From contig CAMUZR010000003.1 of the NCBI GenBank assembly GCA_947165255.1, positions 121,865 to 185,864 of the forward strand: a stretch of DNA of 64,000 bases. Reading direction: 5' to 3'. Shown here piece after piece: positions 17,862 to 26,431 of this stretch. This stretch comes from an uncultured Bacteroidales bacterium (GTDB taxonomy: Bacteria; Bacteroidota; Bacteroidia; Bacteroidales; P3). The notes under the pieces are model-generated. The model searched no databases. It worked only from the letters and a program-made list of their open reading frames with translations, and was not told where the DNA came from. How positions within the stretch are numbered: position 1 is the stretch's first letter; every line of letters begins with the position of its first letter. Both the position numbers and the translations under genes were made by a program.

Positions 17862-20800
17862 TTAGCTTATCATGATGGGTTTTACCTCGCTTACCCCGGG
17901 CATTTGGGAAAGGATGGGCAAAAACTCTTTGGGGTCGACCCGGAGGTCGCGCGACTTCATGGTGAGACTCAGGTCGTGTTCGAGGTCGATGATTTTGGCC
18001 TCCATGGGAATGTTGCCCTTATGTTTCTCGGCCAGAGCCTTCAGTTCCTTGCAGAAAGGCATGGAGATGCTGCCCAAGCGCACGGTGAATTTGATGAGTT
18101 TGGTATACTTAGGCAGTACCTCGCTGAGCATCATCATTTCGGTGATGGTGACCTTGGGGCGGGAGGTGTACATGGAGCCGTCGGGATTCATGCGCGAGAA
18201 CTGACTCACACGGCCTTTCATATAGATGAAAAGGTCTTTCTGGAAATAGTTCTTATATTTGAGGAATTCGTCCTTATAGAGCTGGAGGGGGAAAGACCCG
18301 CTGTAGTCTTCGAGGGTCATGCGGCCGTAGGGGTCGCCGTTGCGCTGCGAGACGCCATCTTTGGCCTCGGTGACGATGCCGCCAATGCGGAACTCCTTCC
18401 CCACCCAGTTGCCTAGGTCGGCAAGGTCGGCACAGGAAGCCGTGGTGAAGTTTTCCATCTCGTATTTGAACTCGTCGAGCGGGTGTCCGCTTAGGTAGAG
18501 GCCTATCACTCCGAACTCCTCACGGCAGCGCTCCACCACAGACCACTCGGGGCATTTGGGCACATCGGGGTGGTCCTCCTGCTTGATCTCGTCGCTCATG
18601 TCGAAAATGGACATTTGGGCGCTTTCGGCATTCTCGTGGTTGCGGGTGGCCCAGCGCATAAGTTTTTCGATATAGGTGGGCGTTGTCTCTAGTTCGTTCT
18701 CTTTGTGGAAATACTGGGCGCGGTGCATCTCCCCCACCCCATCGAAGGCACCGGCCTTGACCAGCACCTCCATGTTCTTGCGGTTGATGGCGCGGATGTC
18801 CACACGGGTGAGAAAGTCGAACACATCCTGGTAGGGGCCGCCCTTCTCGCGCTCGGATATGACCGCCTCGGCGGCTGCCTCACCCATGCCGCTGATGGCC
18901 TGCAGGCCAAAACGTATCTTGCTCTCGCCATTGACTGAGAAGTCCTTTTCCGACTCGTTGACCGATGGGGCGAGAATTTCAATGCCGTTCTTGCGGCAGT
19001 CGTCCATCAGTTCGGTCACGCGCTTGATGTCGTTTTGCGCACTGGTCATGACGGCTGCCATATACTCAGCCGGATAATGGGCCTTGAGGTAGGCCGTCTG
19101 GTAGGCCACCCAAGAGTAGCAGGTGGCGTGGGACTTGTTGAAGGCGTAGGAGGCAAACTTCTTCCAGTCCTCCCAAATTTTGTGGAGGGTCTCGTGCTTG
19201 TGACCGTTAGCCTCGCCGCCTTTGTAGAAGAGCACCTCGAGCTCGTTCATTTTCTCAATCTGTTTCTTGCCCATGGCCTTACGCAGCGTGTCGCTCTGGC
19301 CGCGAGTGAAGTTGGCCAGCTGCCGGCTGAGCAACATCACCTGCTCCTGATAGACTGTGATGCCGTAGGTGTCCTTGAGATATTTCTCCATGCAGGGGAT
19401 GTCGTATTCCACCGGTTTGCGCCCCAGTTTGCGGTCGATAAAATCGGGTATGTAGTCCATGGGGCCCGGACGGTAGAGGGCGTTCATGGCGATGAGGTCT
19501 TCGAAAACGTGGGGCTGAAGTTCGCGCAGGTATTTCTGCATACCGGCCGACTCGAATTGGAAGGTGCCTACGGTGTTGCCGTCGCAGTAGAGTTGATAGG
19601 TCAATGCGTCGTCAATAGGAATATGGTCAATGTCTATCGTCACCCCGTGGTTCTTCTGAATCATGGAGAGTGTGTTCTTGATGATGGTCAGGTTCTTCAG
19701 CCCGAGGAAGTCCATCTTGATTAATCCCACCGTTTCCACCACATGTCCGTCGTACTGTGTCACCAGCACCTTGCCGCCCGACTCCTTGTCGTCGATGGTA
19801 CAGACGGGGGCGATGTCGGTGATGTCCTGTGCACCGATGATGACGCCGCAGGCGTGGATGCCCACCTGCCGGTTGGTGTCTTCAAGTTCGGCGGCATAGG
19901 TGAGCATGTGCTGGAGCTCTGGGCCTTCTTCGCCCTCGACAATGCGGTGCAGCTCAGGCACATATTTGTAGCAGTTGACCAGGTTCACCTTGGGCGATTT
20001 GCCTTTCTCGTCCTTGATGTTGTCGGGGAAATTGCGGTCGGGAATGAGTTCCTTCAGGTGGTTGACTGTGCTCAGCGGCACTTTCTCCACACGGCCCACG
20101 TCGGCGATGGCCGACTTAGTGGCCATGGTGCCGTAGGTGATGATGTGGGCTACTTTCTCGTAGCCATATTTCTTCGTAATCCAGTCCAGCACCTTTCCGC
20201 GGCCGGCATCGTCGAAGTCCACGTCGATATCGGGCAACGAAATGCGGTCGGGATTCAGGAAACGCTCGAACAGCAGATCGTACTTCAGCGGGTCCACGTC
20301 AGTAATCCACAGGCAATAGGCCACTACGCTTCCAGCCGCCGAACCACGTCCAGGGCCTACGCTCACGCCCAGTTCTTCGCGCGCGCCGCGGATATAGTCC
20401 GCCACGATCAAGAAGTAGCCGGGGAAACCCATCGTCTTGATGGTATGCAGTTCGAACACGATGCGTTCCGTCTGTTCCTCGGTCAGTTCTTCGCCATAAC
20501 GCTTGTGGGCACCCTCCCATACCAGTTTTTCAAGGTAGTCGGCCTCGAACTTAATGCGGTACAGTTTCTCGTAGCCGCCCAGTTTTTTTATCTTCTTCTC
20601 GGCCGCCTCGGGGCTGAGCACCACTTCGTGCCGTTCGTTTTGGGTAAATTCGTCGAATAGCTCCTGCTCGGTGATGCGTTGACGGTACTCCGCTTCGCTG
20701 CCGAAAGAGGCTGGAATGTCGAACATTGGCATAATGGGGTCAGAGTCGATGCTGTACACCTCCACCTTGTTGGCAATTTCCATGGTGTTCTCCAACGCTT

Positions 20801-21752
20801 CGGGCAGGTCGGCAAAAATCTCGGCCATCTGTTCGGGTGTCTTCAGCCATTCCTGCTTGGTGTAGTGCATGCGGTTGGGGTCGGCATAGTCCTTCTGCGT
20901 GGCCAGGCAAATCAGGTGGTCGTGGGCTTCGCCGTGCTCCTCTTCCACAAAGTGGACGTCGTTGGTGCAGATGATTTTCACCCCGTTCTCGCGAGCCAAC
21001 CGGATCAGCACAGGATTCACCCGTTCCTGCAATTCGTAGGTCTGGCGGTTGCTGTTGGGCTTGTCGGTCTTGTGGCGTTGCAGCTCAATGTAGTAGTCGT
21101 CGCCAAAGATGCCTTTGAACCACTTCACCGCACGGTCGGCACCTTCGATGTCGCCCTTCATAATCAGTTGAGGAATCTCGCCACCGATGCAGGCCGAGCA
21201 GACAATCAGCCCTTCGTGATACTTGGCTAGCACCTCATGGTCAATACGCGGGCGGTTGTAGAAACCCTCTGTGTAGGCAATTGAGGCCAACTTGCACAGC
21301 GAATGGTAGCCCTGCTTGTTTTTGGCCAGCAGAATCAGGTGATAGCCACTGGAGTCCACGATACGCTCGCGCCCTGTTTCGGGATTGATTTCGCGGACGT
21401 TCTTGTCCATGTCGTGCAGCGAACGGCGGGCACAGTAGGCCTCGGTGCCTATGATGGGTTTGAAAATTTGTTTCTTCAATTCCTCAATCTGGTATTCGGC
21501 CTCTTGTTTCTCCTCGGGGGTGGCGCCGTCGTTCTTTAAGATAGCCTCCTGCTCCTTTATCTTATCCTTCACCTTGCCGTTCTCTTTGTTGCAGGTGTCT
21601 ACTAAATCCTTAATGCCGAACATATTGCCGTGGTCGGTCAGAGCCATGGCATACATGCCGTTTTTCTTAGCCTTCTTTATCAAGTCGGGCACCTTGCTCA
21701 TACCGTCGAGCATCGAGTAGTGCGAGTGAACGTGCAAATGCGTGAAATTCAT
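17862..21752 (-). CDS. dnaE: DNA polymerase III alpha subunit
   Basis: The replicative polymerase, 1296 residues from ATG at 21752. The open frame runs 43 codons further, but the family start is MNFTHLHVHSHYSMLDGMSK. The PHP domain (HLHVHSHYS, LTDHGNMFG) is followed by an acidic/Lys insert (about 50-90) typical of Bacteroidota DnaE. The palm has GPGRGSAAGSVVAY and the catalytic PDIDVDF (about 507-513). The fingers contain GTFQFESAGMQKYL, and ITVYQEQVMLLSRQLANF is conserved. The helix-hairpin-helix and OB-fold parts fill residues about 850-1250. It heads a run dnaE-GSCFA-ddl-lipoprotein with gaps of 8-30 bp. Confidence 0.97.
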   Translation of the reverse strand: MNFTHLHVHSHYSMLDGMSKVPDLIKKAKKNGMYAMALTDHGNMFGIKDLVDTCNKENGKVKDKIKEQEAILKNDGATPEEKQEAEYQIEELKKQIFKPIIGTEAYCARRSLHDMDKNVREINPETGRERIVDSSGYHLILLAKNKQGYHSLCKLASIAYTEGFYNRPRIDHEVLAKYHEGLIVCSACIGGEIPQLIMKGDIEGADRAVKWFKGIFGDDYYIELQRHKTDKPNSNRQTYELQERVNPVLIRLARENGVKIICTNDVHFVEEEHGEAHDHLICLATQKDYADPNRMHYTKQEWLKTPEQMAEIFADLPEALENTMEIANKVEVYSIDSDPIMPMFDIPASFGSEAEYRQRITEQELFDEFTQNERHEVVLSPEAAEKKIKKLGGYEKLYRIKFEADYLEKLVWEGAHKRYGEELTEEQTERIVFELHTIKTMGFPGYFLIVADYIRGAREELGVSVGPGRGSAAGSVVAYCLWITDVDPLKYDLLFERFLNPDRISLPDIDVDFDDAGRGKVLDWITKKYGYEKVAHIITYGTMATKSAIADVGRVEKVPLSTVNHLKELIPDRNFPDNIKDEKGKSPKVNLVNCYKYVPELHRIVEGEEGPELQHMLTYAAELEDTNRQVGIHACGVIIGAQDITDIAPVCTIDDKESGGKVLVTQYDGHVVETVGLIKMDFLGLKNLTIIKNTLSMIQKNHGVTIDIDHIPIDDALTYQLYCDGNTVGTFQFESAGMQKYLRELQPHVFEDLIAMNALYRPGPMDYIPDFIDRKLGRKPVEYDIPCMEKYLKDTYGITVYQEQVMLLSRQLANFTRGQSDTLRKAMGKKQIEKMNELEVLFYKGGEANGHKHETLHKIWEDWKKFASYAFNKSHATCYSWVAYQTAYLKAHYPAEYMAAVMTSAQNDIKRVTELMDDCRKNGIEILAPSVNESEKDFSVNGESKIRFGLQAISGMGEAAAEAVISEREKGGPYQDVFDFLTRVDIRAINRKNMEVLVKAGAFDGVGEMHRAQYFHKENELETTPTYIEKLMRWATRNHENAESAQMSIFDMSDEIKQEDHPDVPKCPEWSVVERCREEFGVIGLYLSGHPLDEFKYEMENFTTASCADLADLGNWVGKEFRIGGIVTEAKDGVSQRNGDPYGRMTLEDYSGSFPLQLYKDEFLKYKNYFQKDLFIYMKGRVSQFSRMNPDGSMYTSRPKVTITEMMMLSEVLPKYTKLIKFTVRLGSISMPFCKELKALAEKHKGNIPMEAKIIDLEHDLSLTMKSRDLRVDPKEFLPILSQMPGVSEVKPIMIS

Positions 21753-21940
21753 ACTAGTTAACCAATTAGGAAAGACGAACAACCAAAATGCAAATTTACG
21801 AAAAAAAAACCACACCGAAGTCCCCACCCTCATATTTTTTATTCCAACCCCATTATTCTCTGCACATTGTACACCACACACTATACTCCTTTCGGTGAAA
21901 TATCTATTAAAAATTTAGATTTAGAACTCAGAATTTTTTG

Positions 21941-21948
21941 TATTTTTG
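21941..21948 (+). promoter_or_regulatory. -7 element for the DUF3089 gene
   Basis: TATTTTTG precedes the ATG at 21973 by 24 bp. An in-frame TTG at 21946 overlaps this element and is therefore not a usable start. Confidence 0.5.
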
Positions 21949-21972
21949 CAATCACAATATGAAATATGCCTT

Positions 21973-22968
21973 ATGAATAAAATTACTGTATTCCAACTCC
22001 TTATCCTGACATTATTCTTTGCCTCCTGTAAGCAGGACCACACAATCATCACCACCCTTGAGACTACCCCGCCCATCCCTGACTATGCTAACGCCAGCCA
22101 ATGGCATATCGTCGACCGCCAAGCTCCGGTAGACTTCTTCTACATCGTCTCTACCGAAATTGGCGATTACAAACTCGACGGCTTTGACTGCCATTTCGCC
22201 CACACCTACCGTGACAGCCTCCGCCAACCCCTTCTGGGCGAGATGAAAGGAGTCGACTCCCTTCTCTCTGGCGACCTCAACTTCTACTCCCCCTATTACC
22301 GCCAGTGCTCTCTCCAGACCTTCACCTCCGACAGCCTTGTCGCGGCCCGCAGCACGCTGGCCATGAGCGACATCGTTGACGCCTTCAACTACTACCTCCG
22401 CCACTACAACAACGGCCGCCCCTTCATCCTGGGCGGTTTCAGCCAAGGCGGTATGGCCGTAGTTGAAATACTCAAACACCTCTCGCCCGAAGCGCAGAAG
22501 CAACTGGTGGCCGCCTATGTCATTGGCTGGAAAGTCACCGATGACGACCTGAATGCCGCGCCCTACTTGCGCCCCGCGCAGGACAGTGCCGACCTTGGCG
22601 TAGTGGTCTGCTACAATTCCGTGCGCGACAACTCGTGTGCCATTCCCATCCTCAGTCAGGGTAACCGTTTTGCCATCAACCCCGTCAACTGGCGCACCGA
22701 CGCCACTCCCGCCACACTTCCTAATCCCCTCACCGCCAGCAATGAGGACAAGCTCCTTACGGTCGTTCTCGACACCAATAGCCTCTTGCTGCAAGTCAGC
22801 GGCTACACCCGCAACGACTATATCCTGCCCCTCTTTGGCCGCGAAGGCAACTACCACACTCTCGAAATCTCCCTCTACCAGCACCCCCTCCGCCGCAACC
22901 TTGCCCTCCGCGCCCAGCAATTCTGCAACCCGAAAAAAATAAATCCTTATAAGAGCCAGGTTTTCTAA
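21973..22968 (+). CDS. DUF3089 alpha/beta-hydrolase-like lipoprotein
   Basis: 331 residues from MNKITVFQLL. A lipobox (LFFASC) places it in an outer or inner membrane as a lipoprotein. The nucleophile elbow GGFSQGG (Ser of an alpha/beta hydrolase) is followed by a helix, as in DUF3089 proteins, and the N-terminal part contains VDFFYIVSTEIGDY, also typical of that family. Substrate unknown; lipase or esterase activity is a guess. It is a single gene, divergent from dnaE. Confidence 0.85.
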   Translation: MNKITVFQLLILTLFFASCKQDHTIITTLETTPPIPDYANASQWHIVDRQAPVDFFYIVSTEIGDYKLDGFDCHFAHTYRDSLRQPLLGEMKGVDSLLSGDLNFYSPYYRQCSLQTFTSDSLVAARSTLAMSDIVDAFNYYLRHYNNGRPFILGGFSQGGMAVVEILKHLSPEAQKQLVAAYVIGWKVTDDDLNAAPYLRPAQDSADLGVVVCYNSVRDNSCAIPILSQGNRFAINPVNWRTDATPATLPNPLTASNEDKLLTVVLDTNSLLLQVSGYTRNDYILPLFGREGNYHTLEISLYQHPLRRNLALRAQQFCNPKKINPYKSQVF

Positions 22969-23260
22969 ATTCACCTACCCTTCTCCCTACCTTTCCCAAT
23001 CCGGCTGACCTTTCGGCTCAGGCGGGCAAGTACCTTATTCTCGCGAGAGGTTTCGCACAGCTGCTTTCCAAAATCCATACACGAAAACTCTGCGCTGCTG
23101 AAAACCCTCTCAAGCCTCTCATTCACTGGATGTTTCCCTCCCATAAGAAGTAGACACGCTGCCTTGTGGAACACGTCTTCGGGTTTATGGAGCAGACGAT
23201 ATGCGACTTTGTCTTCAGCGGGGTCGGCAGAGTGAGGGTAAAAGACATTATTTCACTGAC
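22969..23260. other. Intergenic stretch without a convincing gene
   Basis: Two short open frames on the minus strand (67 codons each) have no recognisable features, no promoter and no conserved context. No hairpin with a T run was found. Composition shifts to strongly AT-rich after about 23260. Confidence 0.4.
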
Positions 23261-23290
23261 AAATTCTGATCTATAATAAGTGCAGATTGA

Positions 23291-23397
23291 TGCAAATCTA
23301 GAAAAAACATGTTCAGATGGTTGCAAATTTGGAAATTAGTACATACAAATAGTTGTAAATTTAGAAAAACAATATAAAAAATGACTGCAATTTAAAT
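23291..23397. repeat. Degenerate TGCAAATTTAGA repeats at about 32-bp spacing
   Basis: TGCAAATCTAGA (23291), TGCAAATTTGGA (23322), TGTAAATTTAGA (23354) and TGCAATTTAAAT (23386) are spaced 31, 32 and 32 bp, about three helical turns. They lie upstream of the BspA-like operon promoter and might be protein-binding sites; the signal is weak because the whole stretch is AT-rich. Confidence 0.35.
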
Positions 23398-23462
23398 GAA
23401 ACTAAATCAATAGATTACAAATCAATATTACAAAAATGTACAGAAATTTGATATAAAAATTA

Positions 23463-23492
23463 TTGCAATATATGAAAGTTTTTGAATTTTTG
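23463..23492 (+). promoter_or_regulatory. Promoter upstream of leader copy 1
   Basis: TTG (23463-23465), a 19-bp spacer and AATTTTTG (23485-23492), one base from consensus. The same -7 region recurs at 23608-23615 before leader copy 2, but there the -33 element is lost. Confidence 0.55.
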
Positions 23493-23705
23493 CAACTTCA
23501 TAGTAACAAAGCGGACGTGGGGTTTATGGGTTCTGCCTACCACGAATGCTGAAGAAGTAATTTCATAGAACCCCTCATTAATAACAATTTACAAGAAAAA
23601 GTTTTTGAATTTTTGCAGTGTCAAAGTGACAAAGCGGACGTGGGGTTTATGGGTTCTGCCTACCACGAATGCTGAAAAAAGTGAATTAATAGAACCCCTC
23701 ATAAC
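23475..23705 (+). repeat. Tandemly duplicated leader element, two copies with 123-bp period
   Basis: The core 23506-23553 is repeated exactly, 48 of 48 bases, at 23629-23676, each preceded by AGTTTTTGAATTTTTGCA and followed by ATAGAACCCCTCAT. In each copy CGTGG can pair with CCACG around GGGTTCT, which itself can pair with the downstream AGAACCC, giving an H-type pseudoknot; GGGGTT just upstream competes for the same partner. It lies directly before the gene for a 55-residue peptide. Non-coding or leader RNA is the most likely reading. Confidence 0.65.
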
Positions 23706-23725
23706 ACAATTAATATTATAAGAAA

Positions 23726-23893
23726 ATGAAACTCATTTACAAAGCACCTTCAATCAAAGTGGTATCCTTCAAAGTGGAGGAGGGATTCGCCGGGTCGCCT
23801 GTCGAAGTAGCCCCCAATACGGGTACAGAACGGCTTCGGTTAATAGACAATAGCGAAACTCCATGGTACCAAGCACACCAACAAGAAAACTAA
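23726..23893 (+). CDS. Small 55-residue peptide preceding a BspA-like lipoprotein
   Basis: ATG at 23726 to TAA at 23891-23893. The sequence begins MKLIYKAPSIKVVSF and continues VEEGFAGSP, matching a pattern (Y..P......E.GFA.S) of short proteins found beside fimbrillin- and BspA-type genes in Bacteroidales. It has no signal peptide or transmembrane segment. It lies 25 bp before the lipoprotein ATG and right after the duplicated leader, so it is probably the first gene of a two-gene operon. Its function is unknown. Confidence 0.65.
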   Translation: MKLIYKAPSIKVVSFKVEEGFAGSPVEVAPNTGTERLRLIDNSETPWYQAHQQEN

Positions 23894-23918
23894 TACTAAT
23901 ATCATAAACAATTCCATA

Positions 23919-25667
23919 ATGAGAAAGTTATTCATATTTTGCGTCGTATTGGCAGGGATTGCCATGATGGTGGGCTGCCAGAAAGAACAGGACGGAGTTT
24001 CTCTTAAAGCCGTCATCTCAAATGAATCCAAGGCATATATTGGCACCAATAATTATCCTTTTTGGGAGAGCGATGATGAGGTGAATATCAACGGCAGAGT
24101 CTATCCTCTCGATGATATCAACGGAACCTATGCTATTATTCACAATGTACAGAGTGAAGTTCCATTTTGCGCGATCTTCCCCGTCGGCATTGTCAATGAA
24201 ATGGGTACTCCAAATGCCACTTCAACCACAGCAAGGATTTTCTTGGATCCCCATCAGGAATACAGTAAGATAGGTTCAGTACAACGACTCGACATGCCCA
24301 TGGCCGCCCTCACAAGTGGTAACACTCTCTACTTCAAAAATCTTTGCTCTGTCATTCGAGTGAATGTGACCAATACTACTAGTGAATCATTTGATGTCAA
24401 ACGCATTTCCGTAACTGTAACTGGAGCTCAAATCGCTGAGTATGGCATGGCTACCATCACCCCAAATTCTTGCACTCTGACTATGTCTTCCTCTGCTGTT
24501 GAAAACGCTGTTACGCTGTCCCATACTGACGGTTCAACAATGGAGACTATAGCTCCTACCAATTCTAAGCCATTTGACATTATAGTGCCAACATTCTCTA
24601 GTGCTGAGGTCACCTTCCGTGTGGAGACTAATAGAGGCTTTTTTGATTATATTATAGATAATGCCCATATTGACAACGCTAGCATTATTGCTCCATTAGA
24701 AATGAATGTTAACCAACTAAGTAATAATGAGGCATATCTTATTCCTGGACCCCAATTCAATGCAGCCATTAGTGGTTTCACAAACTACTCAAGATTACAA
24801 TTCGCTTATGGATGGTATCCCGGTGGTTTACCTGATGAGTCTCACCGCGTAAAACTATCAACCGATGATTCCAGAGACATATACGGCTATGTATATAACG
24901 GTACTTTGTATATAGCTACCGAGGCCACTTCTGTGTATGCCAATCCTATCAGTAGTCATATGTTCGAAAATATAGATGTTGCAACCTTTGATTTGGGAGG
25001 GGCAGCCTTTAAAACCGTCTTAGTGACCGATATGTCTTATATGTTTGCAGGAATCAATATCGAAACAGAAGGCTCTTATTCTAACTTGCCAGATATTAGT
25101 ACTTTCAATACCTCCAACGTAACAACGATGGCACATATGTTTGAAGGCTGTGACTTCTATAGTGTTGAGGTTCCCAATACCAACACTTCCAATGTTAGTG
25201 ACATGTCTTATATGTTTGCAGGCTGCGATAATTTGAGGAGTCTCGACGTGACCAATCTCAGTACTTTGCACGTAACCGATATGTCCCACATGTTTGATGG
25301 CTGTAGTACTTTGCAAAGCCTCGACCTATCTTCTTTCAATACTTCTTTGGTGACAGGAATGGTTGCAATGTTTAAAGATTGTGCAGAAATCCAGGGTCTT
25401 GATTTGTCTCATTTCACCACTAACCGGATTACGGATATGACCGATCTATTTAATGGCTGCGCAAAAATGAGGACTCTCAGACTTGACCAGTTCGTTATTA
25501 GCGATGGCACTACAGAAACTGATATGTGTCTTAATCTCAATTCAAGTGATAATGGTAATAACCACTGTACTATTACCTGTATTCAAGCTGTTGAGAATAA
25601 GTTAAGTCAATCAGTGACTGGCATAAACCTTGCTAATGTAGTTTTCGCGAGACCTACTTCGAAATAA
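23919..25667 (+). CDS. BspA-like surface lipoprotein with DUF285 repeats
   Basis: 582 residues. Lipobox VGC (Cys20) after MRKLFIFCVVLAGIAMM. Residues about 30-290 resemble fimbrillin-like adhesin modules (for example LYFKNLCSVIRVNVTN). Residues about 365-530 hold about six DUF285 repeats of 23-26 residues with the pattern NTSNVTDMSYMFAGC..L..LD, a leucine-rich-like solenoid known from BspA-type adhesins. The protein is expected on the cell surface, binding host matrix or other bacteria. Gene and leader are clearly more AT-rich than the flanking chromosome, which suggests lateral acquisition. Confidence 0.85.
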   Translation: MRKLFIFCVVLAGIAMMVGCQKEQDGVSLKAVISNESKAYIGTNNYPFWESDDEVNINGRVYPLDDINGTYAIIHNVQSEVPFCAIFPVGIVNEMGTPNATSTTARIFLDPHQEYSKIGSVQRLDMPMAALTSGNTLYFKNLCSVIRVNVTNTTSESFDVKRISVTVTGAQIAEYGMATITPNSCTLTMSSSAVENAVTLSHTDGSTMETIAPTNSKPFDIIVPTFSSAEVTFRVETNRGFFDYIIDNAHIDNASIIAPLEMNVNQLSNNEAYLIPGPQFNAAISGFTNYSRLQFAYGWYPGGLPDESHRVKLSTDDSRDIYGYVYNGTLYIATEATSVYANPISSHMFENIDVATFDLGGAAFKTVLVTDMSYMFAGINIETEGSYSNLPDISTFNTSNVTTMAHMFEGCDFYSVEVPNTNTSNVSDMSYMFAGCDNLRSLDVTNLSTLHVTDMSHMFDGCSTLQSLDLSSFNTSLVTGMVAMFKDCAEIQGLDLSHFTTNRITDMTDLFNGCAKMRTLRLDQFVISDGTTETDMCLNLNSSDNGNNHCTITCIQAVENKLSQSVTGINLANVVFARPTSK

Positions 25668-25708
25668 TAAAATAACCGCTATTCATATTCTGAATAGTCC
25701 ACTTCAGT

Positions 25709-25749
25709 CGGCCTCTCAAGATGTTCCTTGAGAGGCCGGCTTGTTTTTG
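25709..25749 (+). terminator. Rho-independent terminator after the BspA-like gene
   Basis: A perfect 12-bp stem (25709-25720 with 25727-25738, loop ATGTTC) followed by TTGTTTTTGT. Confidence 0.9.
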
Positions 25750-25863
25750 TAGCGGATGTATGGCATTAAGTGCTACAAATCGCCCGAGCACCGACGACTT
25801 CCCTGCCTCAATTCTCCCTCTACAATCTTTCAAAACCGTGGCAGCCCTTACCGTTCTTAACTC

Positions 25864-26322
25864 TTAGTCCAAAAGCATCTCCTTGCCGTTCAGGCGGATG
25901 CCGACTAGTTTCCACTTTCCGTCAGGCTGCTTGCTGTAGCGGTATCTGTATACCGTCTGAGTAGGTTTGCCGTCTTCGTCGTAGGAGGTCTGAGTGTAGC
26001 GAGTGCGGTTTCCGTGGCGGTCGTATTGGTTTTCTTCGGTGTAGAGGAGGTATTCGTCCACGGTGTAGACCTCTTTGCGCACGGGTCGACCCTGCTTGTC
26101 GTAGCTCTGCAGGGTGCGGGTCTCGACCACGCCGGTGCTGTCGTAGGTGTAGGTGATAAGCACCGCCAGACGGTCATTGGCATCCACCACGCCGTGCGAC
26201 GAACTGACCACACGGCCATGCACATCGTAGTTTACTCCAATCTCCTGGCCATTGCCAACGAAGGCAAGAACCAACAAATAAAAACTAAGAGTCAAAAGTC
26301 TTTTATGGTCAATATGTTCCAT
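25864..26322 (-). CDS. Secreted protein with YD/RHS-like repeats
   Basis: 152 residues from the ATG at 26322, chosen because it leaves a normal signal peptide (MEHIDHKRLLTLSFYLLVLA, cleavage near GNGQ); the frame is open to 26385. The mature part contains repeats of the type YDSTGVVETRTLQSYDKQGR, ENQYDRHGNRTRYTQTSYDE and YRYRYSKQPDGKWKLVG, which resemble YD repeats of RHS or wall-associated proteins. No catalytic motif. Function unknown. Confidence 0.65.
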   Translation of the reverse strand: MEHIDHKRLLTLSFYLLVLAFVGNGQEIGVNYDVHGRVVSSSHGVVDANDRLAVLITYTYDSTGVVETRTLQSYDKQGRPVRKEVYTVDEYLLYTEENQYDRHGNRTRYTQTSYDEDGKPTQTVYRYRYSKQPDGKWKLVGIRLNGKEMLLD

Positions 26323-26344
26323 CTGCATGAAGTATTCTTTTGCG

Positions 26345-26403
26345 AAACACGAATTATCACCAATTGACATTAATTCATGTCTCATTCATGATAATTCGTG
26401 TTT
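26345..26403. repeat. Long inverted repeat downstream of ettA
   Basis: A perfect 14-bp inverted repeat (26345-26358 with 26390-26403) separated by 31 bp, itself containing the near-palindrome ACATTAATTCATGT. It lies between the ettA stop and the start of the YD-repeat gene on the same strand and could end ettA transcription or bind a regulator. Confidence 0.5.
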
Positions 26404-26431
26404 TGTTATTATTAAAGAGAAGTGCTTGATG

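Noticed and set aside
22971..23326. Two 67-codon minus-strand frames downstream of the DUF3089 gene
   Set aside because: No promoter, domain or signal; no supporting context.
23472..23553. 26-codon open frame MKVFEFLQ... in leader copy 1, partly repeated in copy 2
   Set aside because: Its ATG lies upstream of the predicted transcription start and is absent from copy 2, so an RNA element is more likely.
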